From: Blastococcus aggregatus
Lineage (GTDB): Bacteria; Actinomycetota; Actinomycetes; Mycobacteriales; Geodermatophilaceae
NCBI RefSeq assembly: GCF_900221005.1
Contig: NZ_OBQI01000001.1
Coordinates: 124,001 to 188,000, forward strand
DNA: 64,000 nucleotides
Direction of reading: 5' to 3'
Shown: positions 7,437 through 15,780 of the stretch, piece after piece
How the letters are laid out: every line of letters begins with the position of its first letter
How positions within the stretch are numbered: position 1 is the stretch's first letter
Made by a program: the position numbers and the translations under genes
Notes under the pieces: model-generated
Seen by the model: only the letters and a program-made list of their open reading frames with translations
Told to the model about the DNA's origin: nothing
Database searches by the model: none

Positions 7437-9791
7437 ATGACCGCTACCGGGTCGCCGGCGCACGGGCTTCCTCGGCTGCTGTCGGGGAAGGACCTGACGG
7501 GGTGGTTCGAATCGGCGCTGCTGGTGGTCACGGTGGCGTTGCTGGGAGCCGGCGGCGTCGCGTGGTCGGTGGGCGCGGGCCGGTGGGACGACGTCCTGTG
7601 GGCCGCCGCCACGGTGGTCGCCCTCGTGCCCGCCATCGGGTGGGTCGTGACCGCGCTGCTGCGGCGGACGCTCGGCGTCGACCTGATCGCGGTGCTCGCA
7701 CTGCTGGGCACCCTGGCCGTGGGCGAGTACCTGGCCGGCGCGCTGATCGCGGTGATGCTGGCGACCGGCCGCACCCTGGACGCGGCCGCGCAGCGGCGGG
7801 CGACCCAGGATCTGCGCGCGCTGCTGGAGCGGGCACCGCGATCCGCGCGGCGCCGGGTCGGGGACGTCGTGACCGAGGTTCCCGTCGATGACGTGGTCGT
7901 GGGCGACGTCGTGCTCGTGGGTCCGGGCGAGGTGCTGCCGGTGGACGGCGTCGTGTCGGGCACCCCCGCGGTGCTGGACGAGTCGGCGCTCACCGGGGAA
8001 CCGGAACTGGTCGAGCGCGCCCCCGGTGAACCTGTCCGCAGCGGCACCCTCAACGCCGGGGGCGGCCTCGAGATCTGTTGCACCGCACCGGCGGCGCAGA
8101 GCACCTACGCCGGCATCGTGGCGCTGGTCCGGCAGACCGGCGCCGAGAACGCGCCGGTGATCAGGCTGGCGGACCGGTTCGCCGCCTGGTTCCTGCCGCT
8201 CTCGCTCGCCGTGGCCGCGCTGGCCTGGGCGCTGAGTGGCTCACCGGAACGCGCTGTGGCGGTCCTCGTGGTCGCGACCCCCTGCCCGTTGTTGCTGGCG
8301 GCACCGGTTGCGATCGTGTCCGGCCTGTCGCGCGCCTCGCGGCTCGGCGTCGTGATCCGGAGCGGCGGCGCGCTGGAGAACCTCGGCCATGCATCGACAC
8401 TGGTGCTGGACAAGACGGGCACGCTGACCGCCGGCCGGCCGGCGGTCACGGAGGTGGTGACCGATCCGGACCGCCCGGCGACGGAGGTGCTGCGGCTGGC
8501 GGCCTCGGCGGACCAGTTGTCCCCACACGTGCTCGCCGAAGCCGTCGTCGCCGAGGCGCGGGTCCGGGGCCTGACGCTCTCCATGCCGCGGGACGTGCGG
8601 GAGGAGCCCGGCCGCGGCGTCACGGCCACCGTCGACGACAGGGCGGTGCGGGTCGGCAAGCGCGACACCGTTCCGGAGGCCCCGTGGGCACGGACGGCGG
8701 TCAATCGCGCCGGCCTCGACGGCTGCACGCTCGTCTGGGTGGAGGTCGACGACCGGCCGGTCGGCGCGATCCTGCTGAAGGACCCGCTCCGGACCGATGC
8801 CGGCCGCACGCTCCGCCGTCTGCGCTCGGCCGGCATCCACCGGCTGGTGATGCTCACCGGCGACCGGCCCGAACCGGCGCGGGAGGTCGGTGCCGCGCTC
8901 GGCCTCGACGAGGTGCGGGCTCGGCAGACGCCGGCCGACAAGGTCGACGCCGTCCGCACCGAGCAGCAGCGCGCGGTGACGGTCATGGTCGGCGACGGCC
9001 TGAACGACGCGCCGGCCCTGGCGGCCGCCACGGTCGGGGTGGCGATGGGCGCCCGCGGGGCGACGGCGTCGTCGGAGGCCGCCGACGTCGTCCTGACCAC
9101 GGATCGGCTCGACCGGTTGGCCGACGCCATGGAGATCGCCCGGTACGCCCGGGGGATCGCCGTGCAGAGCGCGGCCGTCGGGATGGGCCTGTCACTGGCG
9201 GCGATGGCCCTGGCCGCCGCCGGACTGCTGCCGCCGACGGCCGGGGCGCTGCTCCAGGAGGGCATCGACGTCGCCGTCATCCTCAATGCGCTCCGTGCGC
9301 TGCGCGGCGGGCGGATCGGCGGCCATCCCGTTCGGCCGGCGACCGAGGTGCTGCTCCGCCGCTTCGCCGCCGAGCACGACGAGCTCCGCCAGGTCCTCCC
9401 CCTGGTGCGCGCGGCCGCCGACGAACTGAGCAACGGTCCCGGGCCGCGCGCCGTCGAGGCACTCCACCGGGCGCGGACCGCCCTGGTCGAGCGTCTGGTG
9501 CCGCACGAGGAGGCCGAGGAGGCCGAGCTCTACCCCTCGCTGGCCCGGACCCTCGGAAGCAGCGAGGCCGTGGCACCGATGAGCCGCGCGCACGCCGAGA
9601 TCGGCCGGCTCACCCGCCGGCTGCAGACCCATCTCGATGCCCTCGACGAGGGTGGCGATCTCGACCAGGAGCGCCAGCAGGACCTCTTGGCCTGTCTGTA
9701 CGGACTGCATGCACTCCTCCAGCTGCACTACGTGCAGGAGGAGGAGAACTTCTTCGCCCTCGCCGCCGGGCCACCGCGCGACGAGCGGTGA
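7437..9791 (+). CDS. P1B-5-type metal ATPase with C-terminal hemerythrin domain (Nia-like)
   Basis: 784 aa. A metal-transporting P-type ATPase without an N-terminal metal-binding domain. The membrane metal motif is T281-P282-C283-P284-L285, the TPCP signature of P1B-5 pumps (nickel/iron, e.g. Nia of Sinorhizobium meliloti). The phosphorylation site is D325 in DKTGT, followed by GDGLNDAP. After ~residue 640 comes a hemerythrin-like four-helix domain with candidate di-iron ligands H647, H690/E694, H719 and H764/E768. Such fusions are known, including in the actinobacterium Acidothermus. The C-terminal domain may sense oxygen or iron and gate transport (inference). ATG 7437 has GGAGGG just upstream; the frame is open further upstream but without a ribosome site. 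Confidence 0.9.
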   Translation: MTATGSPAHGLPRLLSGKDLTGWFESALLVVTVALLGAGGVAWSVGAGRWDDVLWAAATVVALVPAIGWVVTALLRRTLGVDLIAVLALLGTLAVGEYLAGALIAVMLATGRTLDAAAQRRATQDLRALLERAPRSARRRVGDVVTEVPVDDVVVGDVVLVGPGEVLPVDGVVSGTPAVLDESALTGEPELVERAPGEPVRSGTLNAGGGLEICCTAPAAQSTYAGIVALVRQTGAENAPVIRLADRFAAWFLPLSLAVAALAWALSGSPERAVAVLVVATPCPLLLAAPVAIVSGLSRASRLGVVIRSGGALENLGHASTLVLDKTGTLTAGRPAVTEVVTDPDRPATEVLRLAASADQLSPHVLAEAVVAEARVRGLTLSMPRDVREEPGRGVTATVDDRAVRVGKRDTVPEAPWARTAVNRAGLDGCTLVWVEVDDRPVGAILLKDPLRTDAGRTLRRLRSAGIHRLVMLTGDRPEPAREVGAALGLDEVRARQTPADKVDAVRTEQQRAVTVMVGDGLNDAPALAAATVGVAMGARGATASSEAADVVLTTDRLDRLADAMEIARYARGIAVQSAAVGMGLSLAAMALAAAGLLPPTAGALLQEGIDVAVILNALRALRGGRIGGHPVRPATEVLLRRFAAEHDELRQVLPLVRAAADELSNGPGPRAVEALHRARTALVERLVPHEEAEEAELYPSLARTLGSSEAVAPMSRAHAEIGRLTRRLQTHLDALDEGGDLDQERQQDLLACLYGLHALLQLHYVQEEENFFALAAGPPRDER

Positions 9792-9887
9792 TGCGGTGAA
9801 CCCGGCCCGGCTGCGCTGGGCGCGGACCGGGCAGGCGGCTCTCGCGGACGCCGGGTCCGACCCGGACCCGAGACCCGGACAGCGATC

Positions 9888-9916
9888 TTGCACATACCCC
9901 CGGGGGTATGTAGCCT
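9888..9916 (+). promoter_or_regulatory. Autoregulated, probably leaderless promoter with palindromic operator
   Basis: TTGCAC (9888-9893) and TAGCCT (9911-9916) are 17 bases apart. The perfect 20-base palindrome ACATACCCCCGGGGGTATGT (9892-9911) fills the spacer. The predicted transcription start falls at or next to the ATG at 9924, so the mRNA is probably leaderless. The gene it drives encodes a CsoR-superfamily repressor, implying autoregulation. Confidence 0.8.
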
Positions 9917-9923
9917 TCCTGCA

Positions 9924-10190
9924 ATGGACATCCCCCAGGGCGACCTCGCCGACGTCGTCAAGCGCCTCAAGCGCATCGAGGGTCAGATCGGCGGCGTCGT
10001 CCGCATGATCGAGGACGGGCGCGACTGTTCCGCGGTCGTCACCCAGCTCGCCGCCGCCTCCAAGGCGCTGCGCAAGGCCGGCTTCGCCGTCGTCTCCAGC
10101 GGGATGCGCCACTGCTCGACCAACGAGGACGGCGAGACCCGCGAGGTCGACCTGCGCGAGCTCGAGCGCCTGTTCCTCTCCCTCGCCTGA
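9924..10190 (+). CDS. CsoR-superfamily repressor, CstR-like (persulfide sensor candidate)
   Basis: 88 aa, all-alpha DUF156 fold, a DNA-binding repressor without a helix-turn-helix. Copper sensors of the family use a Cys-His-Cys set (C36, H61, C65 in M. tuberculosis CsoR). Here the two Cys are kept at C35 and C64 with the same 29-residue spacing, but the aligned His position is G60. Two Cys without that His is the pattern of CstR, which senses persulfides through a Cys-Cys link. The downstream rhodanese and MBL-rhodanese genes match a cst-like operon. A neighbouring H63 leaves some doubt. The ATG at 9924 lies just after the operator; earlier starts would run through it. Confidence 0.85.
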   Translation: MDIPQGDLADVVKRLKRIEGQIGGVVRMIEDGRDCSAVVTQLAAASKALRKAGFAVVSSGMRHCSTNEDGETREVDLRELERLFLSLA

Positions 10191-10216
10191 TCACCACCAC
10201 TCCCCCTGGAGTCGCC

Positions 10217-10522
10217 ATGAACCCGTCGATCCCCCAGCTCACCCCCGCCGAAGCAGCCGACCGCACCGAGGCCGTCGTGCTCGACGTCCGCGAGGCCGCC
10301 GAGCTGCCCGAGGGCCGGATCGCCGGCAGCACCCACATCCCGCTGGGCCAGCTGCCCGCCCGCGTCTTCGAGCTCGACCGGGCCCGCCCGGTCATCACCG
10401 TCTGTCGCAGCGGCGGACGCAGCTCGCAGGCCGCGCAGTTCCTCGCCGGCCAGGGCTACGACGTCGCCAACCTCGACGGCGGCATGACGCAGTGGATCGC
10501 CGACGGGCGTCCCACCGTCTGA
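10217..10522 (+). CDS. Single-domain rhodanese (sulfurtransferase)
   Basis: 101 aa. A cytoplasmic rhodanese domain that carries sulfane sulfur as a Cys persulfide. The active-site loop is CRSGGRS, following the VLDVRE and HIPLGQL motifs usual for the fold, and the terminal GGMTQW is also family-typical. It starts 26 bases after the CstR-like repressor gene, with GGAG upstream of the ATG, so it is probably cotranscribed. Its likely partner is the MBL-rhodanese fusion downstream, with low-molecular-weight or protein persulfides as substrates. Confidence 0.92.
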   Translation: MNPSIPQLTPAEAADRTEAVVLDVREAAELPEGRIAGSTHIPLGQLPARVFELDRARPVITVCRSGGRSSQAAQFLAGQGYDVANLDGGMTQWIADGRPTV

Positions 10523-10578
10523 CCCCTCTTGCTCTATCCCGCTCGTACCCCTGCCCCGTACCGTACCGAGGAGCCCCC

Positions 10579-11958
10579 GTGCAGATCGACATCATCGAGA
10601 CCACCGGTCTCGGCGACCGCAGCTACCTGGTCAGTGACAGCGGGGTCGGTGTCGTGATCGACCCCCAGCGCGACATCGACCGCGTGCTGGCCCTGACCGA
10701 GAAGCGCGGCGTGCGCATCGCGCTGGTGCTGGAGACCCACCTGCACAACGACTACCTGACCGGCGGCCTCGAGCTCTCCGGACGGGTCGGCGCCGACTAC
10801 GTCGTCCCGGCGGGCGACTCCGTCGCCTACGAGCGGGTGCCGGCCGCCGACGGCGACGTGCTCGAGGCCGGCCCGATGCGGCTGCGCGTGCTGCACACCC
10901 CCGGGCACACGCACCACCACGTCAGCTACGTGCTCGCCGACGCCGACGGTGCCGTGCAGGCGGTGTTCACCGGCGGTTCCATGCTCTACGGCTCGACCGG
11001 CCGCACCGACCTGGTCGGTCCCGAGCACACCGACGAGCTCACCCACGCCCAGTACCGCTCGGTCCGGCGACTGGCCGACGAGCTGCCGGGCGGCACCCCG
11101 GTGTTCCCCACCCATGGCTTCGGCAGCTTCTGCTCCGCCACCCCGACCAGCGGCGACTCCTCCACCGTCGGCGACCAGGCGGCGGTGAACCCGGCGCTGA
11201 CCCAGGACGAGCAGTCGTTCGTCGACGAGCTGATCGCGGGCCTCACCGCGATCCCCGCCTGGTACAGCCACATGGGGCCGGGCAACGCCGCCGGCCCGGC
11301 GCCGGTGGACCTGTCCGCGCCGCGACCGGTCGACCCGGCCGAGCTGGCCGGCCGGCTGGCCGCCGGCGAGTGGGTGATCGACCTGCGGACCCGCACCGCG
11401 TTCGCCGCCGGGCACCTCCCCGGGGCGCTGAACTTCGAGCTGGCCATCGCCAACTTCGTCACCTACGTCGGCTGGCTGGTGCCCTGGGGCGCTCCGCTGA
11501 CCCTGATCGGCGAGACCGAGGAGCAGGTCGCCGAGGCCCGCCGCGAGCTGGTCCGCATCGGCATCGACCGGCTCGCCGGCGCCGCGGTCGGCACCCCCGA
11601 GGACCTGACCGCCGGAGAGCAGCCGGTCTCGTACCCGGTCAGCGACTTCGCCGGCCTCGCCGCGGCGGTGGACGCCGACCCCGCGCTGGTCGTCATCGAC
11701 GCCCGGCGGACCGACGAGCGCGCCGGAGGCGGTGTGCGCGGCTCCCGGCACATCCCGATCCACGAGCTGACCGACCGCATCGACGAGGTCCCCGACGGCG
11801 ACGTCTGGGTGTACTGCGGCTCGGGATACCGCGCCGCGATCGCCGCGTCGCTGCTCGCCCGCACCGGCCGCCGGCCGGTGCTGGTCGACGGCGGATACGG
11901 CGATCCCGACACCGGGGCAGCCGCCGCCGGCCTGCACGACGCATCCGCCATCCGCTGA
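10579..11958 (+). CDS. Metallo-beta-lactamase/rhodanese fusion (CstB/persulfide-dioxygenase-like)
   Basis: 459 aa. An N-terminal MBL domain (~1-240) of the ETHE1/persulfide dioxygenase group is followed by two rhodanese domains. The metal motif is H54-L-H56-N-D58-Y59 and a second His is H110 in TPGHT. The usual TGD motif, whose Asp ligates iron in persulfide dioxygenases, reads T131-G132-G133 here, so that ligand is missing. The first rhodanese domain (~265-355) has no catalytic Cys; the second carries C413 in YCGSGYRA. S. aureus CstB has a similar fusion. The start is GTG 10579 with GAGGAG upstream, 56 bases after the rhodanese gene. Confidence 0.88.
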   Translation: MQIDIIETTGLGDRSYLVSDSGVGVVIDPQRDIDRVLALTEKRGVRIALVLETHLHNDYLTGGLELSGRVGADYVVPAGDSVAYERVPAADGDVLEAGPMRLRVLHTPGHTHHHVSYVLADADGAVQAVFTGGSMLYGSTGRTDLVGPEHTDELTHAQYRSVRRLADELPGGTPVFPTHGFGSFCSATPTSGDSSTVGDQAAVNPALTQDEQSFVDELIAGLTAIPAWYSHMGPGNAAGPAPVDLSAPRPVDPAELAGRLAAGEWVIDLRTRTAFAAGHLPGALNFELAIANFVTYVGWLVPWGAPLTLIGETEEQVAEARRELVRIGIDRLAGAAVGTPEDLTAGEQPVSYPVSDFAGLAAAVDADPALVVIDARRTDERAGGGVRGSRHIPIHELTDRIDEVPDGDVWVYCGSGYRAAIAASLLARTGRRPVLVDGGYGDPDTGAAAAGLHDASAIR

Positions 11959-12007
11959 TCTCGGTCCCCCAACCGTCCCCGCCCCACCCGACGAAAGCGA
12001 TCGCTCC

Positions 12008-14167
12008 GTGACCACGACGGCCCCCAGCCGCCAGCCCGCTCCCAGCGCCCTGCCCTCCCGCCCCGGTCCGCTCGGGCGGCTGGGGATCTGGGTCACCGCC
12101 CACGCCAGGACGACGACCGTCGTCTGGCTGCTGCTCGTCATCGGCCTCGGCTTCTTCGCCCCGCGCGTGGAGGCGGCCCTGTCCGGCGCGGGCTGGCAGG
12201 CCGACGGCTCGGAGTCCGTCGCCGTCCGCGAGCTCGCCGTGGACCACTTCGGCGGGAACGCCAGCTCCGCGATCCAGGTCGTCGTGCACGAGTCCGACGG
12301 CGCGGTCACCGAGGGCGACGGCGCGGACGTCCTCGCCCGGGCCACCGATCTGCTCGCCGCGGACGACCGCATCGGCGACGTCCTCCAGCCCCAGCCCGGC
12401 GCCACGCTGAGCCCGGACGGGTCCACGGCGATCCTGCTCGCCGGCGCGGGCGCCGATCCCAACGAGATGGTGCGCGTCGCCGACGACCTCAAGGCCCCGC
12501 TCGAGGAGCTGTCCACCGGGTCGGTCGAGGTCAACCCGACCGGTGCGTCGCTGCTGTGGTCGGACTTCAACGAGGCCAACCTCGACGCGATGCTGAAGTC
12601 CGAGATGCTGTCCTGGCCGGTGACCCTCGGCATCCTCGTGCTCGCCTTCGGCGCGCTGGTCGCCGCCGGGCTGCCGCTGCTGCTCACCCTCGCCGGGCTG
12701 GTGGCCTCGGCCGGCTCGCTGGTGCTGATCAACGAGATCGTGCCGGTCTCCATCTGGGCCATGAACTTCGCGATGATGTTCGCCCTGGCTCTCGGCATCG
12801 ACTACGCCCTGTTCCTGGTCGTGCGCTACCGGGCGGCCCGCATGGGCGGCGGCGCGCCACCGGTGCGCGCGATCGCCGAGACCATGGACACCGCGGGCAA
12901 GGCCGTGCTGCTCTCGGGCGCGACGGTGCTCGTCTCGCTGTCGGCGGTGATGCTGGTCCCCTCGCCCTCGTTCCGGTCGATGGCCGGCGGCATCATGCTC
13001 GCCGTCGTCTTCGTCCTCGCCGCCACCCTGACCCTGCTGCCCCTGGTCCTGTTCAAGCTGGACCTGAAGATCAACCGGATCGCCCTGCCCTGGGTGCGCG
13101 CCGGGGAGCACCGCTCCCCCCGGTTCGCCGCGTGGGGCGAGCGCCTGTGGAAGCGCCCGCTGGCCTACGGCATCGGGGCACTGCTGATCCTGCTCGCGCT
13201 GGCCGCACCGATCCTGGGCCTGAAGACGGCCATGCCGTCGATCAAGGTGCTCCCGGAGGACGCCAGCGCCCGCGTCGGCTACGACCGGGTGCAGGAGGCC
13301 TTCGGGGACGGCGCACCCGGCACCCTGCAGGTCATCGCCGACAGCGGCGACGCCACGGCGGCCACCGCCACGCTGAGCGGGGACCCCGACATCGCGGGTG
13401 TCCTGCCGGCCATGCCGGCGACCGACGGCACCGACCTCGTGATGATCCAGGCCGTGCCCACCATGGACCCCTCCGACCCGGCGCTGTCCGCCCTGGTGGA
13501 CCGGCTGCGCGCCGACCTGCCCGTCTCCGCCCAGGTCGGCGGCGCCCCGGTGGAGAACCTCGATCTCAAGGCCCAGCTGGACGAGTCCACCCCGTTGGTC
13601 ATCGGCGTGGTGCTCGTGCTCGGCTTCCTGCTCCTGCTCATCGCGCTGCAGGCGCCGCTGATCTCCCTGCTGGGCACCCTGGCCAGCCTGCTGTCCACCG
13701 CCGCCGCGTTCGGTGTCGCCCGGCTGATCTTCCAGGAAGGCTTCGGGGCCGGCTTCTTCGGATTCGAGAGCCAGGGCTTCCTCGACGCCTGGGCCCCGGT
13801 GTTCTTCTTCGCGATGATCTTCGCGATCGCGATGGACTACACCGTGTTCCTGCTGGCCAGCGCCAAGGAGCACTACGAGCGCTCCGGAGACGCCCGCGAG
13901 GCCATGATCGGCTCCCTCGCCCACTCCGGCCGGGTCATCTTCGCCGCCGGCGCGGTCATGGTCGCGGTGTTCTTCACCTTCGCCCTGTCCGGGCCGCTGC
14001 CACCCAAGGAGATGGGGATCATCCTCGGCGTCGCCGTGCTGCTGGACGCCTTCCTCGTCCGCCTCGTGCTGCTGCCCGTGATGCTCCGGCTCACCGGCGC
14101 AGCCGCCTGGTGGAGCCCGGCCTGGCTCACCCGGGTGCTGCCGAACATCCGCTTCGCCCACGACTGA
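12008..14167 (+). CDS. MMPL-family RND transporter
   Basis: 719 aa with two repeated halves. Each has one membrane segment, a large extracytoplasmic domain (~60-190 and ~420-520), then five membrane segments. The family motif LGIDYALFLVVRYR is near residues 260-275 and its second-half counterpart AMDYTVFLLASAKEHYE is near 610. In mycobacteria MmpL proteins export lipids or siderophores using proton force; the substrate here is unknown. It starts at GTG 12008, 49 bases after the MBL-rhodanese stop, so it probably belongs to the same operon and may come under thiol-stress control. Confidence 0.9.
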   Translation: MTTTAPSRQPAPSALPSRPGPLGRLGIWVTAHARTTTVVWLLLVIGLGFFAPRVEAALSGAGWQADGSESVAVRELAVDHFGGNASSAIQVVVHESDGAVTEGDGADVLARATDLLAADDRIGDVLQPQPGATLSPDGSTAILLAGAGADPNEMVRVADDLKAPLEELSTGSVEVNPTGASLLWSDFNEANLDAMLKSEMLSWPVTLGILVLAFGALVAAGLPLLLTLAGLVASAGSLVLINEIVPVSIWAMNFAMMFALALGIDYALFLVVRYRAARMGGGAPPVRAIAETMDTAGKAVLLSGATVLVSLSAVMLVPSPSFRSMAGGIMLAVVFVLAATLTLLPLVLFKLDLKINRIALPWVRAGEHRSPRFAAWGERLWKRPLAYGIGALLILLALAAPILGLKTAMPSIKVLPEDASARVGYDRVQEAFGDGAPGTLQVIADSGDATAATATLSGDPDIAGVLPAMPATDGTDLVMIQAVPTMDPSDPALSALVDRLRADLPVSAQVGGAPVENLDLKAQLDESTPLVIGVVLVLGFLLLLIALQAPLISLLGTLASLLSTAAAFGVARLIFQEGFGAGFFGFESQGFLDAWAPVFFFAMIFAIAMDYTVFLLASAKEHYERSGDAREAMIGSLAHSGRVIFAAGAVMVAVFFTFALSGPLPPKEMGIILGVAVLLDAFLVRLVLLPVMLRLTGAAAWWSPAWLTRVLPNIRFAHD

Positions 14168-14193
14168 CCACCGGCCCGACGGCGAACCCGACC

Positions 14194-14219
14194 ACCGACA
14201 CCGACACCGACACCGACAC
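14194..14219 (+). repeat. Hexanucleotide tandem repeat (ACCGAC x4)
   Basis: Four perfect copies of ACCGAC plus two bases lie in the 65-base gap between the MMPL transporter and the Cys-rich mini-protein, directly upstream of its AGGAG ribosome site. This looks like a microsatellite that could vary in copy number. Confidence 0.8.
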
Positions 14220-14232
14220 GAGGAGATCCACC

Positions 14233-14400
14233 ATGTGCCGAGCGGCAACCTGCAGCACCTGCGGCAAGACCACCTGGGCCGGATGCGGCCAGCACGTCGA
14301 CCAGGTCATGGCCCGCGTCCCCAGCGCCCAGCGCTGCCCGGGCCACCCCCGCCCCGAGCGGTCCGGGGGCTGGCTGAGCACACTGCTCCGCCGCCGCTGA
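14233..14400 (+). CDS. Small Cys-rich conserved protein (zinc-ribbon type)
   Basis: 55 aa. Five Cys and two His: MCRAATCSTCGKTTWAGCG followed by QHVDQV and RCPGH. The C-x4-C-x2-C...GCGxHVDxV pattern is a conserved family of unknown function that I recall from actinobacteria and other organisms; it probably binds zinc or another thiophilic metal. AGGAG lies 8 bases before the ATG. It is the last gene before a strong terminator and probably the end of the cstR-like operon. The sulfur-rich composition fits a thiol or metal stress context (inference). Confidence 0.85.
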   Translation: MCRAATCSTCGKTTWAGCGQHVDQVMARVPSAQRCPGHPRPERSGGWLSTLLRRR

Positions 14401-14452
14401 TGGCCGCGCCACCCGGCGTCGGTCTGCTGGGCTGAGCAACCGTCCCCCCACA

Positions 14453-14495
14453 ACGAGGAGAGGCCCTGGCCGGCTCGACCAGGGCCTCTCCTCGT
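14453..14495. terminator. Strong bidirectional terminator
   Basis: A perfect 17-bp stem (ACGAGGAGAGGCCCTGG and its complement) with a 9-base loop lies between the convergent Cys-rich mini-gene and the first P450 gene. Confidence 0.88.
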
Positions 14496-14505
14496 GCTCC
14501 GCGCG

Positions 14506-15780
14506 TCAGCCGATGCGCAGCGGCAGGGCGCGCGGTCCGCGGATCTGACCCGCCGACCACCGCACGGCCGCGGGGTCGGCGAGGCTGAACTCCGGGATGC
14601 GGTCGAGCCAGACGTCCAGCGCCACCGTCAGCTCCATCCGCGCCAGGTGCGAGCCGACGCAGCGGTGGATGCCCAGACCGAAGGCGGCGTGCCGGTTCAC
14701 CTCGCGGTCGATGAGCACCTCGTCGGCATGCTCGAAGCGCTCCGGGTCGCGGTTGGCGGACGGGAAGGGCAGCAGGACCCAGTCCGCCTTCTTCATCTGG
14801 ACGCCGCCCAGCTCCACGTCCTCCTTGACCAGGCGCGCCATGGTGACCGGCGCGTAGGCGCGGAGGAACTCCTCGACCGCCTTCGGTCGCAGGGAGCGGT
14901 CCGCCACCAGCCGCTTGCGGTCCTCCGGGTTCTTCGCCAGGTGCCACAGCGAGGAACCGATCGCGCTCCACGTCGTGTCGATGCCGGCGATGAGCAGCAG
15001 GGTCATGGTGCCGACCACGTGCTGCGGGGACAGCCGCTGCCCGTACAGCTCGGCGTTGAGGAGGTAGGTCGTGAGGTCCTCCCGCGGGTTGTCCAGGTGG
15101 TCGCGGACCTGCTCGAACAGGTAGTCCGACAGCGCCATCCCTCTCGCCTGGCGCTCCTCGAGCGGTCCGTTCGCTCCCTCGAGCGCGTTCTCGACGAAGT
15201 GCGCGAACTTCTCGCTGTCCTCCTGCGGGAATCCGAGCATGTCGGCGATGACCCGCATGGGGATGTACATGCCGTAGTCGGTCGCGGCGTCCACGACGTC
15301 CCGGCCGGCGAGGCCGTCGATCAGCGAGTGGCAGAACGCCTCGGTGGTCACCGCCTGCTTGGCGACGTTGGCCTTGGTGAACGCCGGCAGCAGGAGCTTG
15401 CGCGCGTCGTGGTGGAACGGCGGGTCCGAGGAGATCGGCGGGGCCAGGCCCACCGGGGCCACGTCGAGCGGCGGCCGGACGTTGCTCACGATGATCGCCC
15501 GGGAGGTGAAGTGCTCGGTGTCGTAGGCGATCGCCTGGACGTCCTCGTACCGCGTGGGCAACCACGCGCCCCCGAAGCGCTCGGTGTGCGCGACCGGGCA
15601 CCGCTCCCGGAGGTCGTCCCAGATCTCGATGGCGTTCTCGGCGTACTCGGGTTCCAGGTGGGAGAAGTCGGTGGTCCAGTCGGACACCGGCCCGGTGATG
15701 ATCTCGTTGAACGTGCCGAGCTGGGCCTGCGCGATGCGCTGCGCCCGGGCCTCCTCGGTGAACCGGTCGTCGACGGTCAT
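14506..15780 (-). CDS. Cytochrome P450 (copy 1)
   Basis: 424 aa soluble bacterial P450. It shows the heme-binding motif FGLGIHRCVGSHLAR (axial Cys), the I-helix oxygen motif LLIAGIDTTWS, and the K-helix EEFLRAYAP. It needs electrons from a ferredoxin; the gene for one lies immediately upstream with an ATGA overlap (15777-15780), so the two are translationally coupled. The substrate is unknown and I cannot assign a CYP family. A close paralog of identical length is at 17257-18531; both begin MTVDDRFTE and end RGPRALPLRIG. Regulation is probably by the TetR gene at the head of the operon. Confidence 0.95.
   Translation of the reverse strand: MTVDDRFTEEARAQRIAQAQLGTFNEIITGPVSDWTTDFSHLEPEYAENAIEIWDDLRERCPVAHTERFGGAWLPTRYEDVQAIAYDTEHFTSRAIIVSNVRPPLDVAPVGLAPPISSDPPFHHDARKLLLPAFTKANVAKQAVTTEAFCHSLIDGLAGRDVVDAATDYGMYIPMRVIADMLGFPQEDSEKFAHFVENALEGANGPLEERQARGMALSDYLFEQVRDHLDNPREDLTTYLLNAELYGQRLSPQHVVGTMTLLLIAGIDTTWSAIGSSLWHLAKNPEDRKRLVADRSLRPKAVEEFLRAYAPVTMARLVKEDVELGGVQMKKADWVLLPFPSANRDPERFEHADEVLIDREVNRHAAFGLGIHRCVGSHLARMELTVALDVWLDRIPEFSLADPAAVRWSAGQIRGPRALPLRIG

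Noticed and set aside
9924-10190. Plain copper-sensing CsoR
   Set aside because: The His ligand is replaced by Gly and the operon encodes sulfur-transfer enzymes, so a persulfide sensor fits better. Kept as the main alternative.
14194-14219. Possible CRISPR or iteron array
   Set aside because: Repeats are six bases, directly adjacent, without spacers. It is a microsatellite.
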